Assembly (NCBI RefSeq): GCF_032854445.1
Contig: NC_088307.1
Location: 434,001 to 498,000 of the forward strand
DNA from: Liolophura sinensis
Lineage: Eukaryota > Mollusca > Polyplacophora > Chitonida > Chitonidae
Length of the DNA: 64,000 nt
Direction of reading: 5' to 3'
This document shows, piece by piece, positions 38,010-64,000 of this stretch. The notes beneath the pieces were generated by a model. It was not told the DNA's origin, did no database searches, and saw only the letters and a list, made by a program, of their open reading frames with translations. The position numbers and the translations under genes are program-made. The first letter of the stretch is position 1. The number at the start of each line of letters is the position of its first letter.

Positions 38010-39395
38010 ATCACCAGCTAGGTTAACTGTACCAGCCACACCTTTACCATCCACCATCACCAGGTTAACTGTACCAGCCACACCTTTACCATCCACCATC
38101 ACCAGGTTAACTGTACCAGCCACACCTTTACCATCCACCATCACCAGGTTAACTGTACCAACCACACCTTTACCACCCACCATCACCAGGTTAACTGTAC
38201 CAGCCACACCTTTACCATCCACCATCACCAGGTTAACTGTACCAGCCACACCTTTACCATCCACCATCACCAGGTTCACTGTACCAGCCACACCTTTACC
38301 ATCCACCATCACCAGGTTAACTGTACCAGCCACACCTTTACCATCCACCATCACCAGGTTAACTGTACCAACCACACCTTTACCACCCACCATCACCAGG
38401 TTAACTGTACCAGCCACACCTTTACCATCCACCATCACCAGGTTAACTGTACCAGCCACACCTTTACCATCCACCATCACCAGGTTCACTGTACCAGCCA
38501 CACCTTTACCACCCACTATCACCAGGTTCACCGTGTCAGACACACCTTTACCACTCATCATCACCAGGTTCACTGTGCCAGCCACACCTTTACCACCACC
38601 ATCACCAGGTTAACTGTACCAGCCACACTTTTACCACCCACCATCACCAGGTTAACTGTACCAGCCACGCCTTTACCACCACTACCCACCATCACCAGGT
38701 TAACTGTACCAGCCACAACTTTACCATCCACCATCACCAAGTTAACTGTACCACCCACACCTTTACCACCCACCATAACCAGGTTAACTGTACCACCCAC
38801 AACTTTACCATCCACCATCACCAGGTTCACTGTACCAGCCACACCTTTACCACCCACCTTCACAAGGATAACTGTACCAGCCACACCTTTACCACCCACT
38901 ATCACCAGGTTCACTGTACCAGCCACACATTTACCAACCACCATCATCAGGTTCACTGTACCATGCACAGCTTTACCACCCACTATCACCAGGCTAACTG
39001 TACCAGCCAAGCCTTTACCACCCATCATCACCAGGTTCACCGTGTCAGCCACACCTTTATCACCCATCATCACCAGGTTCACTGTGTCAGCCACAACTTT
39101 ACCAGCCACCATCACCAGTTTAACTGTACCAGCCACACCTTTACCACCCACCTTCACAAGGGTAACTGTACCAGCCACACCTTTACCACCCGCTATCACC
39201 AGGTTCACTGTACCAGCCACACCTTTACCACCCACTATCACCAGGTTCACTGTACCAGCCACACATTTACCAACCACCATCATCAGGTTCACTGTACCAT
39301 GCACAGCTTTACCACCCACTATCACCAGGTTCACTGTGCCAGCCACGACTTTACCACCCACCATCACCAGGTTCGTTGTGCCAGCCACGCCTCTG
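38010..39395. repeat. 42-bp minisatellite upstream of the ASB-type gene
   Basis: About 33 units of CCAGGTTAACTGTACCAGCC with ACACCTTTACCATCCACCAT. On the minus strand it reads as a 14-residue repeat (AGTVNLVMVGGKGV). The frame shifts once, near 38591, where a unit has lost two bases. Left-hand units are more uniform than right-hand ones. Confidence 0.96.
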
Positions 39396-39849
39396 GCTTC
39401 AACGGTACATAAACGCTTGATTTTAGTATTCTAAATTTTGGGATGTATTGGCAGAACAAATACAAGCATATAAAAACGTGACCAGCTTTGTTCTTGGGGT
39501 GTAAAAATGGCTCTAAACTAGTTTTCGTACGACCCAAGCACTGATTTCTGAACATTTATGGAAGATATGCTTAATATAGAAAGGTTATTAAGAAATATAT
39601 AAGATACCTCAAAAATGAAATTCTTGTGTCCAAACTCTTTACTTTATGGTAGACAACAGGCACCGGCCTTTAAAGCGGTAACCAAAATGCCCATCCGAGA
39701 CATGATGTTTTTTTCTTGCAACAAAACAATGCGTAGAAACTATATTCCACACCTGTCTTTGTTGATGGTTGTTCTGTCATGTCTTAACTTCATTTCAACA
39801 TGTAGGCAAAATTAATATATACTAGAATAACTACACTGTGGACTGTACT

Positions 39850-42235
39850 GTTATCTGCTCAGTATGATTACATGTATGCCAGCTCCATTCCATAACCTTC
39901 TGTGGCGTAAGGTGACATGTATCCCAGCTCCATTCCATAACCTTCTGTGCCGTAAGGTGACATGTATCCCAGTCCCATTCAAGAACCTTCTGTGGCGTAA
40001 GGTAACAAGTATCCCAGTCCCATTCAAGAACCTTCTGTGCCATAAGGTAACATGTATCCCAATCCCATTCAAGAACCTTCTGTGCCATAAGGTAACATGT
40101 ATCCCAGTCCCATTCAAGAACCTTCTGTGCCGTAAGAACACATGTATCCCAGTCTCATTGAAGAACCTTCTGTGCCATAAGGTGACATGTATGCCAGTCC
40201 CATTCAAGAACCTTCTGTGCCGTAAGGTGACATGTATCCCAGTCCCATTCAAGAACCTTCTGTGCCATAAGGTAACATGTATCCCCGTCCCATTGAAGAA
40301 CCTTCTGTGACATAAGGTAACATGTATCCCAGTCCCATTGAAGAACCTTCTGTGCCATAAGGTAACATGTATCCCCGTCCCATTCAAGAACCTTCTGTGC
40401 CGTAAGGTAACATGTATCCCAGTCCCATTGAAGACCTTCTGTGCCGTAAGGTTAGACGTATGCCAGCTCTATTCCATAACCTTCTGTTCCGTATTGTTAC
40501 ATGTATTCCAGGTCCACCCCAGAACCTTCTGAGCCGTATCGTTGCGTGTATTCCAGGCCCATTCCAGAGCCTATTTGCCGTATGGTTACATGTATGCCAG
40601 CTCCATTCCAGAACCTTTTGCCCTGTGGTTAAATGTATCGCAGGTCCACTCCAGAACCTTCTGAGCTGTATGGTTACATGTATTCCAGGCCCATTCCAGA
40701 AGCCTTTTTGCCCTGTGGTTAAATGTATCGCAGGTCCACTCCAGAACTTTCTGCGCTCTATGGTTACATGTATCGCAGGTCCATTCCAGAATCTTCTGCT
40801 CCATATGGTTACATGTATCCCAGTTCCATTCAAGAACCTTCGGCTTCGTATGGTTACATGTATCCAAGCTCCATTCCAGAACCTTCTGCATCCCAGAACC
40901 TTTTCGCCGTGTGGTTACATGTATACCAGCTGCATTCCAAAAAGCTCTGCGCCCTATGGTTACATGTATGCCAGGCCTAGTTCAGAACCTTCAGCTCCAT
41001 ATGGTTACATGTATCTGTTCCAAAATCTTCTGCTCCGAATGGTTACATGTATTCCAGGTCCATTCCAGAATGTTCGGCTCCATATGGTTACATGTATCCC
41101 AGGTCCATTCCAGAACGTTTTGCTCCGTATGGTTTATTTATTTATTTATTTATTTATTTATTTGATTGGTGTTTTACGCCATACTCAAGAATATTTCACT
41201 TATACGACGGCGGTCATCATTATGCTGGGTGGAAATCGGGCAGAGCCCGGAAGAAACCCACGACCATCCACAGGTTGCGGACAGATCTTCCCACGTATGG
41301 CCGGAGTGCTCCGTATGGTTACATGTATCCCAGGTCCATTCCAGAACCTTCTGCTCTGTGTGGTTACATGTATTCCAGGTCCATTCCAGAACCTTCTGCT
41401 CTGTGTGGTTACATGTATCCCAGGTCCATTCCAGAACCTTCTGCGCCGTGTGAACATTTGTATCCCAGATCCTTCTGCGCCGTTTGGGTACATGTATCCA
41501 AGGCCATTCCAGAACCTTCTGTGCCTGGTGTGGTTCCATATATCCCAGGTCCATTCCAGATCCTTCGGCTCCGTATGGTTACATGTATCCCTGGACGTTC
41601 TGCTCCATATGGTTACATGTATCCCAGGTCCACTCCAGAACCTTCTGCGCCCTAAGGTTACATGTATCCCAGGTCCACTCCAGAACCTTCTGCGCCCTAT
41701 AGTTACATGTATCCCAGGTCTATTCCAGAACGTTCGGCTCCGTATGGTTACATGTATCCCAGGACGTTCTGCTCCGTATGGTTACATGTATCCCAGGTCC
41801 ACTGCAGAACCTTCTGCGCGCTAAGGTTACATGTAATCCAGGTCCATTCCAGAACCTTCTGCGTGGTGTGGTTACATGTATCCCATGTCCTTTCCAGAAC
41901 CTTCTGCGTGGTGTGGTTACGTGCATCCCAGGTCCATTCCAGAACCTTCTGCGTGGTGTGGTTACATGCATCCCAGGTCCATTCCAGAACCTTTGGCACC
42001 GTGTGGTTACATGTATCTCAGCTCCATTCCAGAACCTTCTGCGCCGTATGGTTACATGTATCCCAGGTCCATTCCAGAACCTTTGGCACCGTGTGGTTAC
42101 ATGTATCCCAGGTCCATTCCAGAACCTTCTGCGTGGTGTGGTTACATGTATCCCAGGTCCATTCCAGAACCTTTGGCACCGTGTGGTTACATGTATCCCA
42201 GCTCCATTCCAGAACCTTCTACGCCATATGCATCA
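39850..42235. repeat. 45-bp minisatellite, about 48 units, interrupted by a SINE
   Basis: Units contain CATTCAAGAACCTTCTGTGC and GGTAACATGTATCCCAGTCC on the left, CATTCCAGAACCTTCTGC and GGTTACATGTATCCCAGGTC on the right. A SINE sits at 41129-41313. Long open frames on both strands follow from the unit length. Confidence 0.97.
41129..41313 (-). mobile_element. SINE inserted in the 45-bp array
   Basis: A TTTA-rich end, GTGTTTTACGCCATACTCAA, ATTATGCTGGGTGGAAATCG and CCACGACCATCCACAGGTTG identify the common SINE, minus orientation and without its tRNA head. The flanks carry TGCTCCGTATGG on both sides, compatible with a 12-bp target duplication, although the array unit itself contains this text. 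Confidence 0.85.
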
Positions 42236-42904
42236 CCCCGGTGCATATATGGGTACATGCTTTGCTCAGCGATATATCACATACACATGGACATTCACAT
42301 ACACAAGGCAAAAATTAGATAAATGCATTTATTGAGTCTATTTTTGTGTGTAAAATAAAAAAAAATTACCAACTCTTGAATAAACATAACATTAGTAAAG
42401 GCAAAATCGACGACCATTCGAGGTAATTCCACAGTTTCAAATGATCATCAGATATGTCTCCAGTCTGAGATGGTCTTTGGTGCTATCTCAGTGATGCCAT
42501 CAGATGCTTTCAAACCTTGTGGCAACATGGTCATCATTGCACAGCTTTTGCTGAACAAATTATATGACTGACTTTACATCAGAAGTATATGCCATCAAAT
42601 AACTGTAACGATATTAGCGTTATTAGAAATTCCACTATCCCCGAGACCAATCGAAAGTTCCAAACCAGCGACCTTGGGGTCAGGCACCAAATCGCCAGAT
42701 CAGTCGACCAACAGGCCTTTCAAAAAAAAAACAGAATCTAGCTGACCGGTTAACTTCTAGATGAACATGTATGACCCCTTTCTCTGATGATCAGAAATGC
42801 TCACAAAGTGTAATCCCTAATACTGACAATATTGTTAATTAAAAATCACTTTTTAAATGGCACCTAACGATCAGATATTTCCTAACTGCATCGGAGGTGT
42901 CATG

Positions 42905-43142
42905 TACATGTATTTATTTGGTGTTTTACCCTGTACTTGAGAAAGGTTCACTTATATATATGTACCACCGAGGCCAGCATAGATATGGCGGGAGGAAATG
43001 AGGCAAACCCACGACCATCTACAGGTTGGTGAGAGAGTTTCCCAGGTATGACTGTAGAGGAAGTCAACATGAGGTGCACTCAACCAACGTGGTGAAAGGC
43101 TCCAGGGTAATTGTGCCACGGTCCTTAGCCACGGTGGTCCCC
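42905..43142 (-). mobile_element. Diverged near-full-length SINE
   Basis: TATTTATTTGGTGTTTTACC, CCACGACCATCTACAGGTTG and a decayed tRNA-like head ending near TAGCCACGGTGGTCCC. Confidence 0.75.
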
Positions 43143-43405
43143 AAATCATGTTCACAATGTTTAATCTGCTGATCACCTGGATCCAACATTACTGTCAAAG
43201 GGTTTCCCAATTTCTACTGAATTTTACAGTCTTTATTTTAATATAAAATATTCATCAATCTAAAACGATATAGAATATAACAATATTTCTCAAGAAACAG
43301 AACCCATTCAAACCAGCAGCGTAAATACACAGAAGCAGCACCTTCAAAAAAAAAAAAAAAAAACCCATCACTGATGCATCAATGACCAGGTCTATACTGT
43401 GAGAG

Positions 43406-43440
43406 AATGAATGAATGAATGAATGAGTGAATGAATGAAT
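43406..43440. repeat. (GAAT)n microsatellite
   Basis: Nine tetranucleotide units, one with a GAGT variant. Confidence 0.95.
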
Positions 43441-43824
43441 ACATGTATGGCTTAACACCACTCTGTTACTACTGCAGCTAGAACATCTTAAAACCAGGAG
43501 ACAGTAAAGTTTTGCAATTCAAGAAATATACCACCTCAATTGACCAGGAACTCGAGGCCGTACTCCCCTGACCTCAAGCTACAGTCAAACCAGTTAAACT
43601 AAAGTAAACTACGGAATTTCATGGCATGGGTGAGATCACCCTTTAAATTATAATGCCTAGACTTTAAAGAGATCTTCAACCCCACCTTCACATCTGTCCA
43701 ATTAACCATCATCATAATGCCCAGTTTCACAGCAGGATTTCAGTTACATTGTGCATACGTAACAGAGTTTGGCTATTTAACCATAATTATAATGCCCTGT
43801 TACAACTATAACATTATAATGTCA

Positions 43825-44415
43825 CCAGTTCAGGTATATGTCAAAGAGTGCAGGTATACGACAGAGTTCAGGTGTACGTCACAGACTTCAGGTATATGTC
43901 ACAGACTTCAGGTATACGTCTCAAACGTCAGGTATATGTCACAGACTTCAGGTATACGTCACAGAGTTCAGGTATACGTCACAGACTTCAGGTATATGTC
44001 ACAAAGTTCAGGTATACGTCACAGACTTCAGGTATATGTCACAGACTTCAGGTATACGTCTCAGACTTCAGGTATACATGTACGTCACAGACTTCAGGTA
44101 TACGTCACAGACTTCAGGTATACATCACAAAGTTCAGGTATACGTCACAGATTTCAGGTATACGTCTCAGAGTTCAGGTATACATCACAAAGTTCAGGTA
44201 TACGTCACAGATTTCAGGTATACATCACAAAGTTCAGGTACACGTCACAGCATTAAGGTACACGTCAAAGAGTTCAGGTACATGTCACAGGGTTCAGGTA
44301 CACGTCACAGGGTTCAGGTACATGTCACAGGGTTCAGGTACACGTCACAGATTTCAGGTATACGTCACAGCGTTAAGGTACACGTCAAAGAGTTCAGGTA
44401 CATGTCACAGAGTTT
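43825..44415. repeat. 20-bp minisatellite downstream of ALAD
   Basis: About 29 units of ACAGACTTCAGGTATACGTC; the right third shifts to GGTACACGTCACAGGGTTCA variants. Confidence 0.95.
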
Positions 44416-44754
44416 GGGGACATCTGTGCATATATACCTATGGTACCTGTTTATAGTTTTTGGAAATTAAAACACAAACTTTCAATGGATCTCATTATTG
44501 TAAAAAAAATATATATCTGTCAATTTATTGATTGCTAGTTAAAATATTCCCTGAATCCAATCCAAATATTAAAGGGTACTACACATAAAGGCCCATTAAA
44601 ATTGCCAGATTACCTGTAAAGGTGGGGATATGTGATATTTGTATACAGTATATTCATAACAGTACAATTAACATATGGCATCTGCTGGTTTCCTGAGTGC
44701 AGATGGGTCATGTCTTTCCTCTTCAGAGAGTTTCACCACACAAGCAGAAGTTTT

Positions 44755-44915
44755 GCCAGTCCAGAAATTGATGTGTGAATTTGGGATTACTGATGAAGCC
44801 AGTCCAGAAGTTGAGGTGTGAAGTTGGGATTACTGATGAAGCCAGTCCAGAAGTTGAGGTGTGAAGTTGGGATTACTGATGAAGTCAGTCCAGAAATTGA
44901 TGTGTGAAGTTGGGA

Positions 44916-44917
<2 letters not shown>
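44755..44917. repeat. 43-bp array copied from ALAD exon 9, in the 3' UTR
   Basis: Unit starts at 44755, 44798, 44841 and 44884 follow the same phase as the real exon segment at 44927. On the minus strand each copy still spells FTPQLLDWLHQ-stop or a near variant, then AATCCCAACT. Confidence 0.93.
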
Positions 44918-60709
<15,792 letters not shown>

Positions 60710-60936
60710 GGCGTGTTCTCTCTCTCACACAACTAGGTAACAGTGACCTCTTGACACAAGCCTACTACTTAAATCATCCAATCATAATGCACTATAATGT
60801 TTCCCCTAAACTGACGGTCGAATAAACGAATAGCACTGTACTTCCGTTCCCCTCGTGGAGGGAGGCTGGCGAATATTGTTGGAAATAAACGATGATGTAA
60901 CAGCTGCAGTAAAGGTACGAGTGCGAGCTGTCGAAC
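60710..60936. promoter_or_regulatory. Putative bidirectional promoter between ALAD and the snapin-like gene
   Basis: Only 227 bp separate the divergent start codons, so promoter and 5' leader sequences of both genes must overlap here unless distal untranslated exons exist. CTTCCG-type ETS motifs are visible near 60840-60846, and AACATGGCGGAAGTG across the plus-strand start combines YY1-like and ETS-like cores. No TATA box was noticed. Function is inferred. Confidence 0.5.
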
Positions 60937-61076
60937 ATGGCGGAAGTGAAAGATCCGTCGCCTGTCATGAGAGAAAAACCGCTGGATACATCCAACAGGG
61001 ATGCCATTGCGGAGGGAATTGTAGGCCTGTTAAAGCCTTGTGTGCTGGAGATAGATGAACGGGTGAAATGTGTCAG
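60937..61076 (+). CDS. SNAPIN: Snapin-like protein, coding exon 1 (partial gene)
   Basis: 46 codons plus two bases, from ATG to donor GTCAG|GTACTG. After a variable head starting MAEVKDPSP, the segment RDAIAEGIVGLLKP followed by ...IDERVKCVR resembles the N-terminus of snapin (RD..AEG...L.P.V...D..V..VR). Snapin is a small coiled-coil subunit of the BLOC-1 and BORC complexes that act on endosome/lysosome positioning and also binds SNAP25. The following exon, expected to open with an SQ.ELR..ID coiled coil, was not found before the 52-bp array and presumably lies beyond the window. The call rests on one short exon. The ATG sits in a YY1-like AACATGGCGG context. Confidence 0.6.
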
Positions 61077-61119
61077 GTACTGAGGCAAAAATGTTTCTTT
61101 CTTTACTGCCTGTGCTTAT

Positions 61120-62100
61120 CTTGTAACAGTTGTCGTCAGCTGACACCGTGACAGAGGACAATGTGCGTCTACTCGGAACTGTCACGTTGTTAGTGCAGAT
61201 AACTGCTGGAGCAAGTGCTGCTTTGCTCAGTGTAAATAATGTTAGCAGGTAAGGGCACAACAAGGGTAGAATGTCTTATAGCTGCATATAGTCTTATGTG
61301 ATTAAGAATCTGTTTTCATAGTTCAGACTAGCCCCGATCGACTCCAACTCCTTTTTTTGTATTGGCCTAGCGTAGTTGGGGTCTCGACGCTAACAGTATT
61401 AACTTTGTACTCAACGAAGGCCTGGGCCGATTCTCTTTCTTATCATGGATGTCTCGTGTAAATAAAAAACACCAACCTAAAGACCGGCTTTCTACACCCA
61501 CCTCACTGCCACCATATTTCCCTACTTGCTGTAGAATAGATTTATTATAGTCATGAAGGCATCCACGGTACATGCCGTGGCCGCCAGGTTGAGCAGCTAC
61601 ATGTAGGCCTACGTGCATGTCCTGCTTCATAGTGGAGCAGTAGGAAGATGATCGTCACAGCAGAGGAGCCGTGTGCCAGTAGATACGGTTTTCAAATCAA
61701 CCAAACATGACAAGACCATGCAGCCAGTCTTAAATGACAACTTTAGTGATGATTTCATTAGTCATCATGTATGTAGAATAGAAAGTACAAATTGCCCAGT
61801 CAGTCAAGCGACTAAAATTAATTGTAAAGTATTCAGCCATGTTTTTTGCCCGTGACCTCAGATACTTTGCAACTCCGATTTGGGATGCACCCGAGGCATC
61901 GCGCATGCACACTGCAATTTTGAAGAGAGAAAAGCCATCACTTTGACAGGTTTGCTGTATATAATTAGTATGAAATTAATTGGAAATTGCAGGAGTGATG
62001 GAGGAGACCCATCTCTTCTTCCACACCAGATACATGTATCAGTCTGTGCTGTCCTATTAGAGTGGATTTAACGGCCCGCTCCGCTCCACAATGCAACTTG
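61120..62100. other. Start of the snapin-like gene's first intron
   Basis: A plus-strand open segment at about 61124-61247 ends in a strong GCAG|GTAAGG donor, but its frame does not fit the phase of the 60937-61076 exon. It could be an untranslated or alternative exon, or chance. Nothing else was recognised. Confidence 0.3.
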
Positions 62101-62109
62101 TTGAATGGA

Positions 62110-64000
62110 TCTACCTGGTACATGGTGTGGGTGACAGAATCCTATACTGTGTGGGTCTATGATGTTCCCTGTCACGTTGTGGGTTTCAGAATCCTATGCT
62201 GTGTGGGTCTATGATGTTCCCTGTCATGTTGTGGGTGACAGAATCCTATGCTGTGTGGGTCTATGATGTTCCCTGTCACGTTGTGGGTGTCAGGATCCTA
62301 TACTGTGTGGGTCTGTGATGTTCCCTGTCATGTTGTGGGTGTCAGGATCCTATACTGTGTGGGTCTGTGATGTTCCCTGTCATGGTGTGGGTGACAGAAT
62401 CCTATGCTGTGTGGGTCTATCATGTTCCCTGTCATGGTGTGGGTGTCAGGATCCTATACTGTGTGGGTCTGTGATGTTCCCTGTCATGTTGTGGGTGACA
62501 GAATCCTATACTGTGTGGGTCTGTGATGTTCACTGTCATGGTGTGGGTGACAGAATCCTATACTGTGTGGGTCTATGATGTTCCCTGTCATGGTGTGGGT
62601 GACAGAATCCTATGCTGTGTGGGTCTATGATGTTCCCTGTCATGTTGTGGGTGACAGAATCCTATACTGTGTGGGTCTATGATGTTCCCTGTCATGTTGT
62701 GGGTGACAGAATCCTATACTGTGTGGGTCTATGATGTTCCCTGTCATGGTGTGGGTGACAGAATCCTACACTGTGTGGGTCTATGATGTTCCCTGTCATG
62801 GTGTGGGTGACAGAATCCTATGCTGTGTGGGTCTGTGATGTTCCCTGTCATGTTGTGGGTGACAGAATCCTATACTGTGTGGGTCTATGATGTTCCCTGT
62901 CATGTTGTTGGTGTCAGAATCCTATACTGTGTGGCTCTGTGATGTTCCCTGTCTTGGTGTGGGTGACAGAATCCTATACTGTGTGGGTCTGTGATGTTCC
63001 CTGTCATGTTGTGGGTGTCAGAATCCTATACTGTGTGGGTCTGTGATGTTCCCTGTCATGGTGTGGCTGACAGAATCCTATACTGTGTGGGTCTGTGATG
63101 TTCCCTGTCATGTTGTGGGTGTCAGAATCCTATGCTGTGTGGGTCTATGATGTTCCCTGTCATGTTGTGGGTGACAGAATCCTATACTGTGTGAGTCTAT
63201 GATGTTCCCTGTCTTGGTGTGGGTGACAGAATCCTATACTGTGTGGGTCTATGATGTTCCCCGTCATGTTGTGGGTGTCAGAATCCTATACTGTGTGGGT
63301 CTATGATGTTCCCTGTCATGTTGTGGGTGACAGAATCCTATGCTGTGTGGGTCTGTGATGTTCCCTGTCATGGTGTGGGTGACAGAATCCTATACTGTGT
63401 GGGTCTATGATGTTCCCTGTCATGGCGTGGGTGACAGAATCCTATGCTGTGTGGGTCTGTGATGTTCCCTGTCATGGTGTGGGTGACAGAATCCTATGCT
63501 GTGTGGGTCTGTGATGTTCCCTGTCATGGTGTGGGTGACAGAATCCTATGCTGTGTGGGTCTGTGATGTTCCCTGTCATGTTGTGGGTGACAGAATCCTA
63601 TACTGTGTGGGTCTGTGATGTTCCCTGTAACGTTGTGGGTGACAGAATCCTATGCTGTGTGGCTCTGTGATGTTCCCTGTCTTGGTGTGGGTGTCAGAAT
63701 CCTATGCTGTGTGGCTCTGTGATGTTCCCTGTCTTGGTGTGGGTGACAGAATCCTATACTGTGTGGGTCTGTGATGTTCCCTGTCATGGTGTGGGTGACA
63801 GAATCCTATGCTGTGTGGGTCTGTGATGTTCCCTGTCATGTTGTGGGTGACAGAATCCTATGCTGTGTGGGTCTGTGATGTTCCCTGTAACGTTGTGGGT
63901 GACAGAATCCTATACTGTGTGGGTCTGTGATGTTCCCTGTCACGTTGTGGGTGTCAGAATCCTATGCTGTGTGAGTCTGTGATGTTCCCTGTCATGGTGT
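62110..64000. repeat. 52-bp minisatellite running off the window
   Basis: About 36 highly similar units of TGTTGTGGGTGACAGAATCC, TATACTGTGTGGGTCTATGA, TGTTCCCTGTCA. Variants GTGACAG/GTGTCAG and TATACTG/TATGCTG are scattered. It lies in the presumed intron of the snapin-like gene. Confidence 0.97.

Noticed and set aside
40412-41824. 470-codon plus-strand open frame
   Set aside because: Produced by a 45-bp tandem array and reads through a SINE; composition follows the unit and no splice or start support is seen.
61124-61247. Second coding exon of the snapin-like gene
   Set aside because: It has a good donor, but no acceptor gives an open frame when joined to the first exon's phase; the sequence also does not resemble the snapin coiled coil.

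Overview
This is animal nuclear DNA: intron-rich, moderately AT-rich, with split genes flanked by GT/AG splice sites. At least seven copies or fragments of tRNA-headed SINEs have the tail, central region and tRNA-like head that I associate with mollusc genomes. Penelope-like element (PLE) remnants are also present. I infer a lophotrochozoan, probably a mollusc; the species cannot be told from the window.

Three protein genes can be reconstructed with consistent splice phases. (1) ALAD (porphobilinogen synthase, haem biosynthesis) lies on the minus strand, 60709 to 44916, in nine coding exons giving 324 residues, with the zinc cysteines and both active-site lysines present. (2) An ankyrin-repeat/SOCS-box (ASB-type) gene lies on the minus strand, 37090 to 28151, in four coding exons giving 554 residues. 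(3) The first coding exon of a snapin-like gene lies on the plus strand at 60937-61076. It is divergent from ALAD, with 227 bp between the two start codons, and its remaining exons lie beyond the window. In the left third, minus-strand exons at 17816-17954, 11289-11568, 7764-7958 and 3623-3828 look like parts of an unrecognised membrane or secreted protein gene; the last three are phase-compatible.

Roughly half of the window is tandem repeats: more than 30 arrays with units of 17 to 93 bp, nearly all unrelated to one another and each confined to one place. Several have unit lengths divisible by three (42, 45, 54, 93 bp), which creates long spurious open frames. The rest is mobile-element debris (SINEs, two PLE fragments, a LINE reverse-transcriptase relic) and unremarkable AT-rich sequence.

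The main discovery is that three arrays in ALAD are tandem copies of ALAD's own exon ends. Exon 3 (zinc-binding site plus splice donor) seeds a 46-bp array of about 42 units filling intron 3. The 3' end of exon 8 plus its donor seeds a 93-bp array of about 24 units in intron 8. The last exon, including the stop codon, seeds a 43-bp array in the 3' UTR. In each case the functional exon is the gene-5' end unit and copies extend only downstream. This points to an in-place, DNA-level process that makes minisatellites from exon/intron junctions, and may explain the large number of locus-private arrays here.
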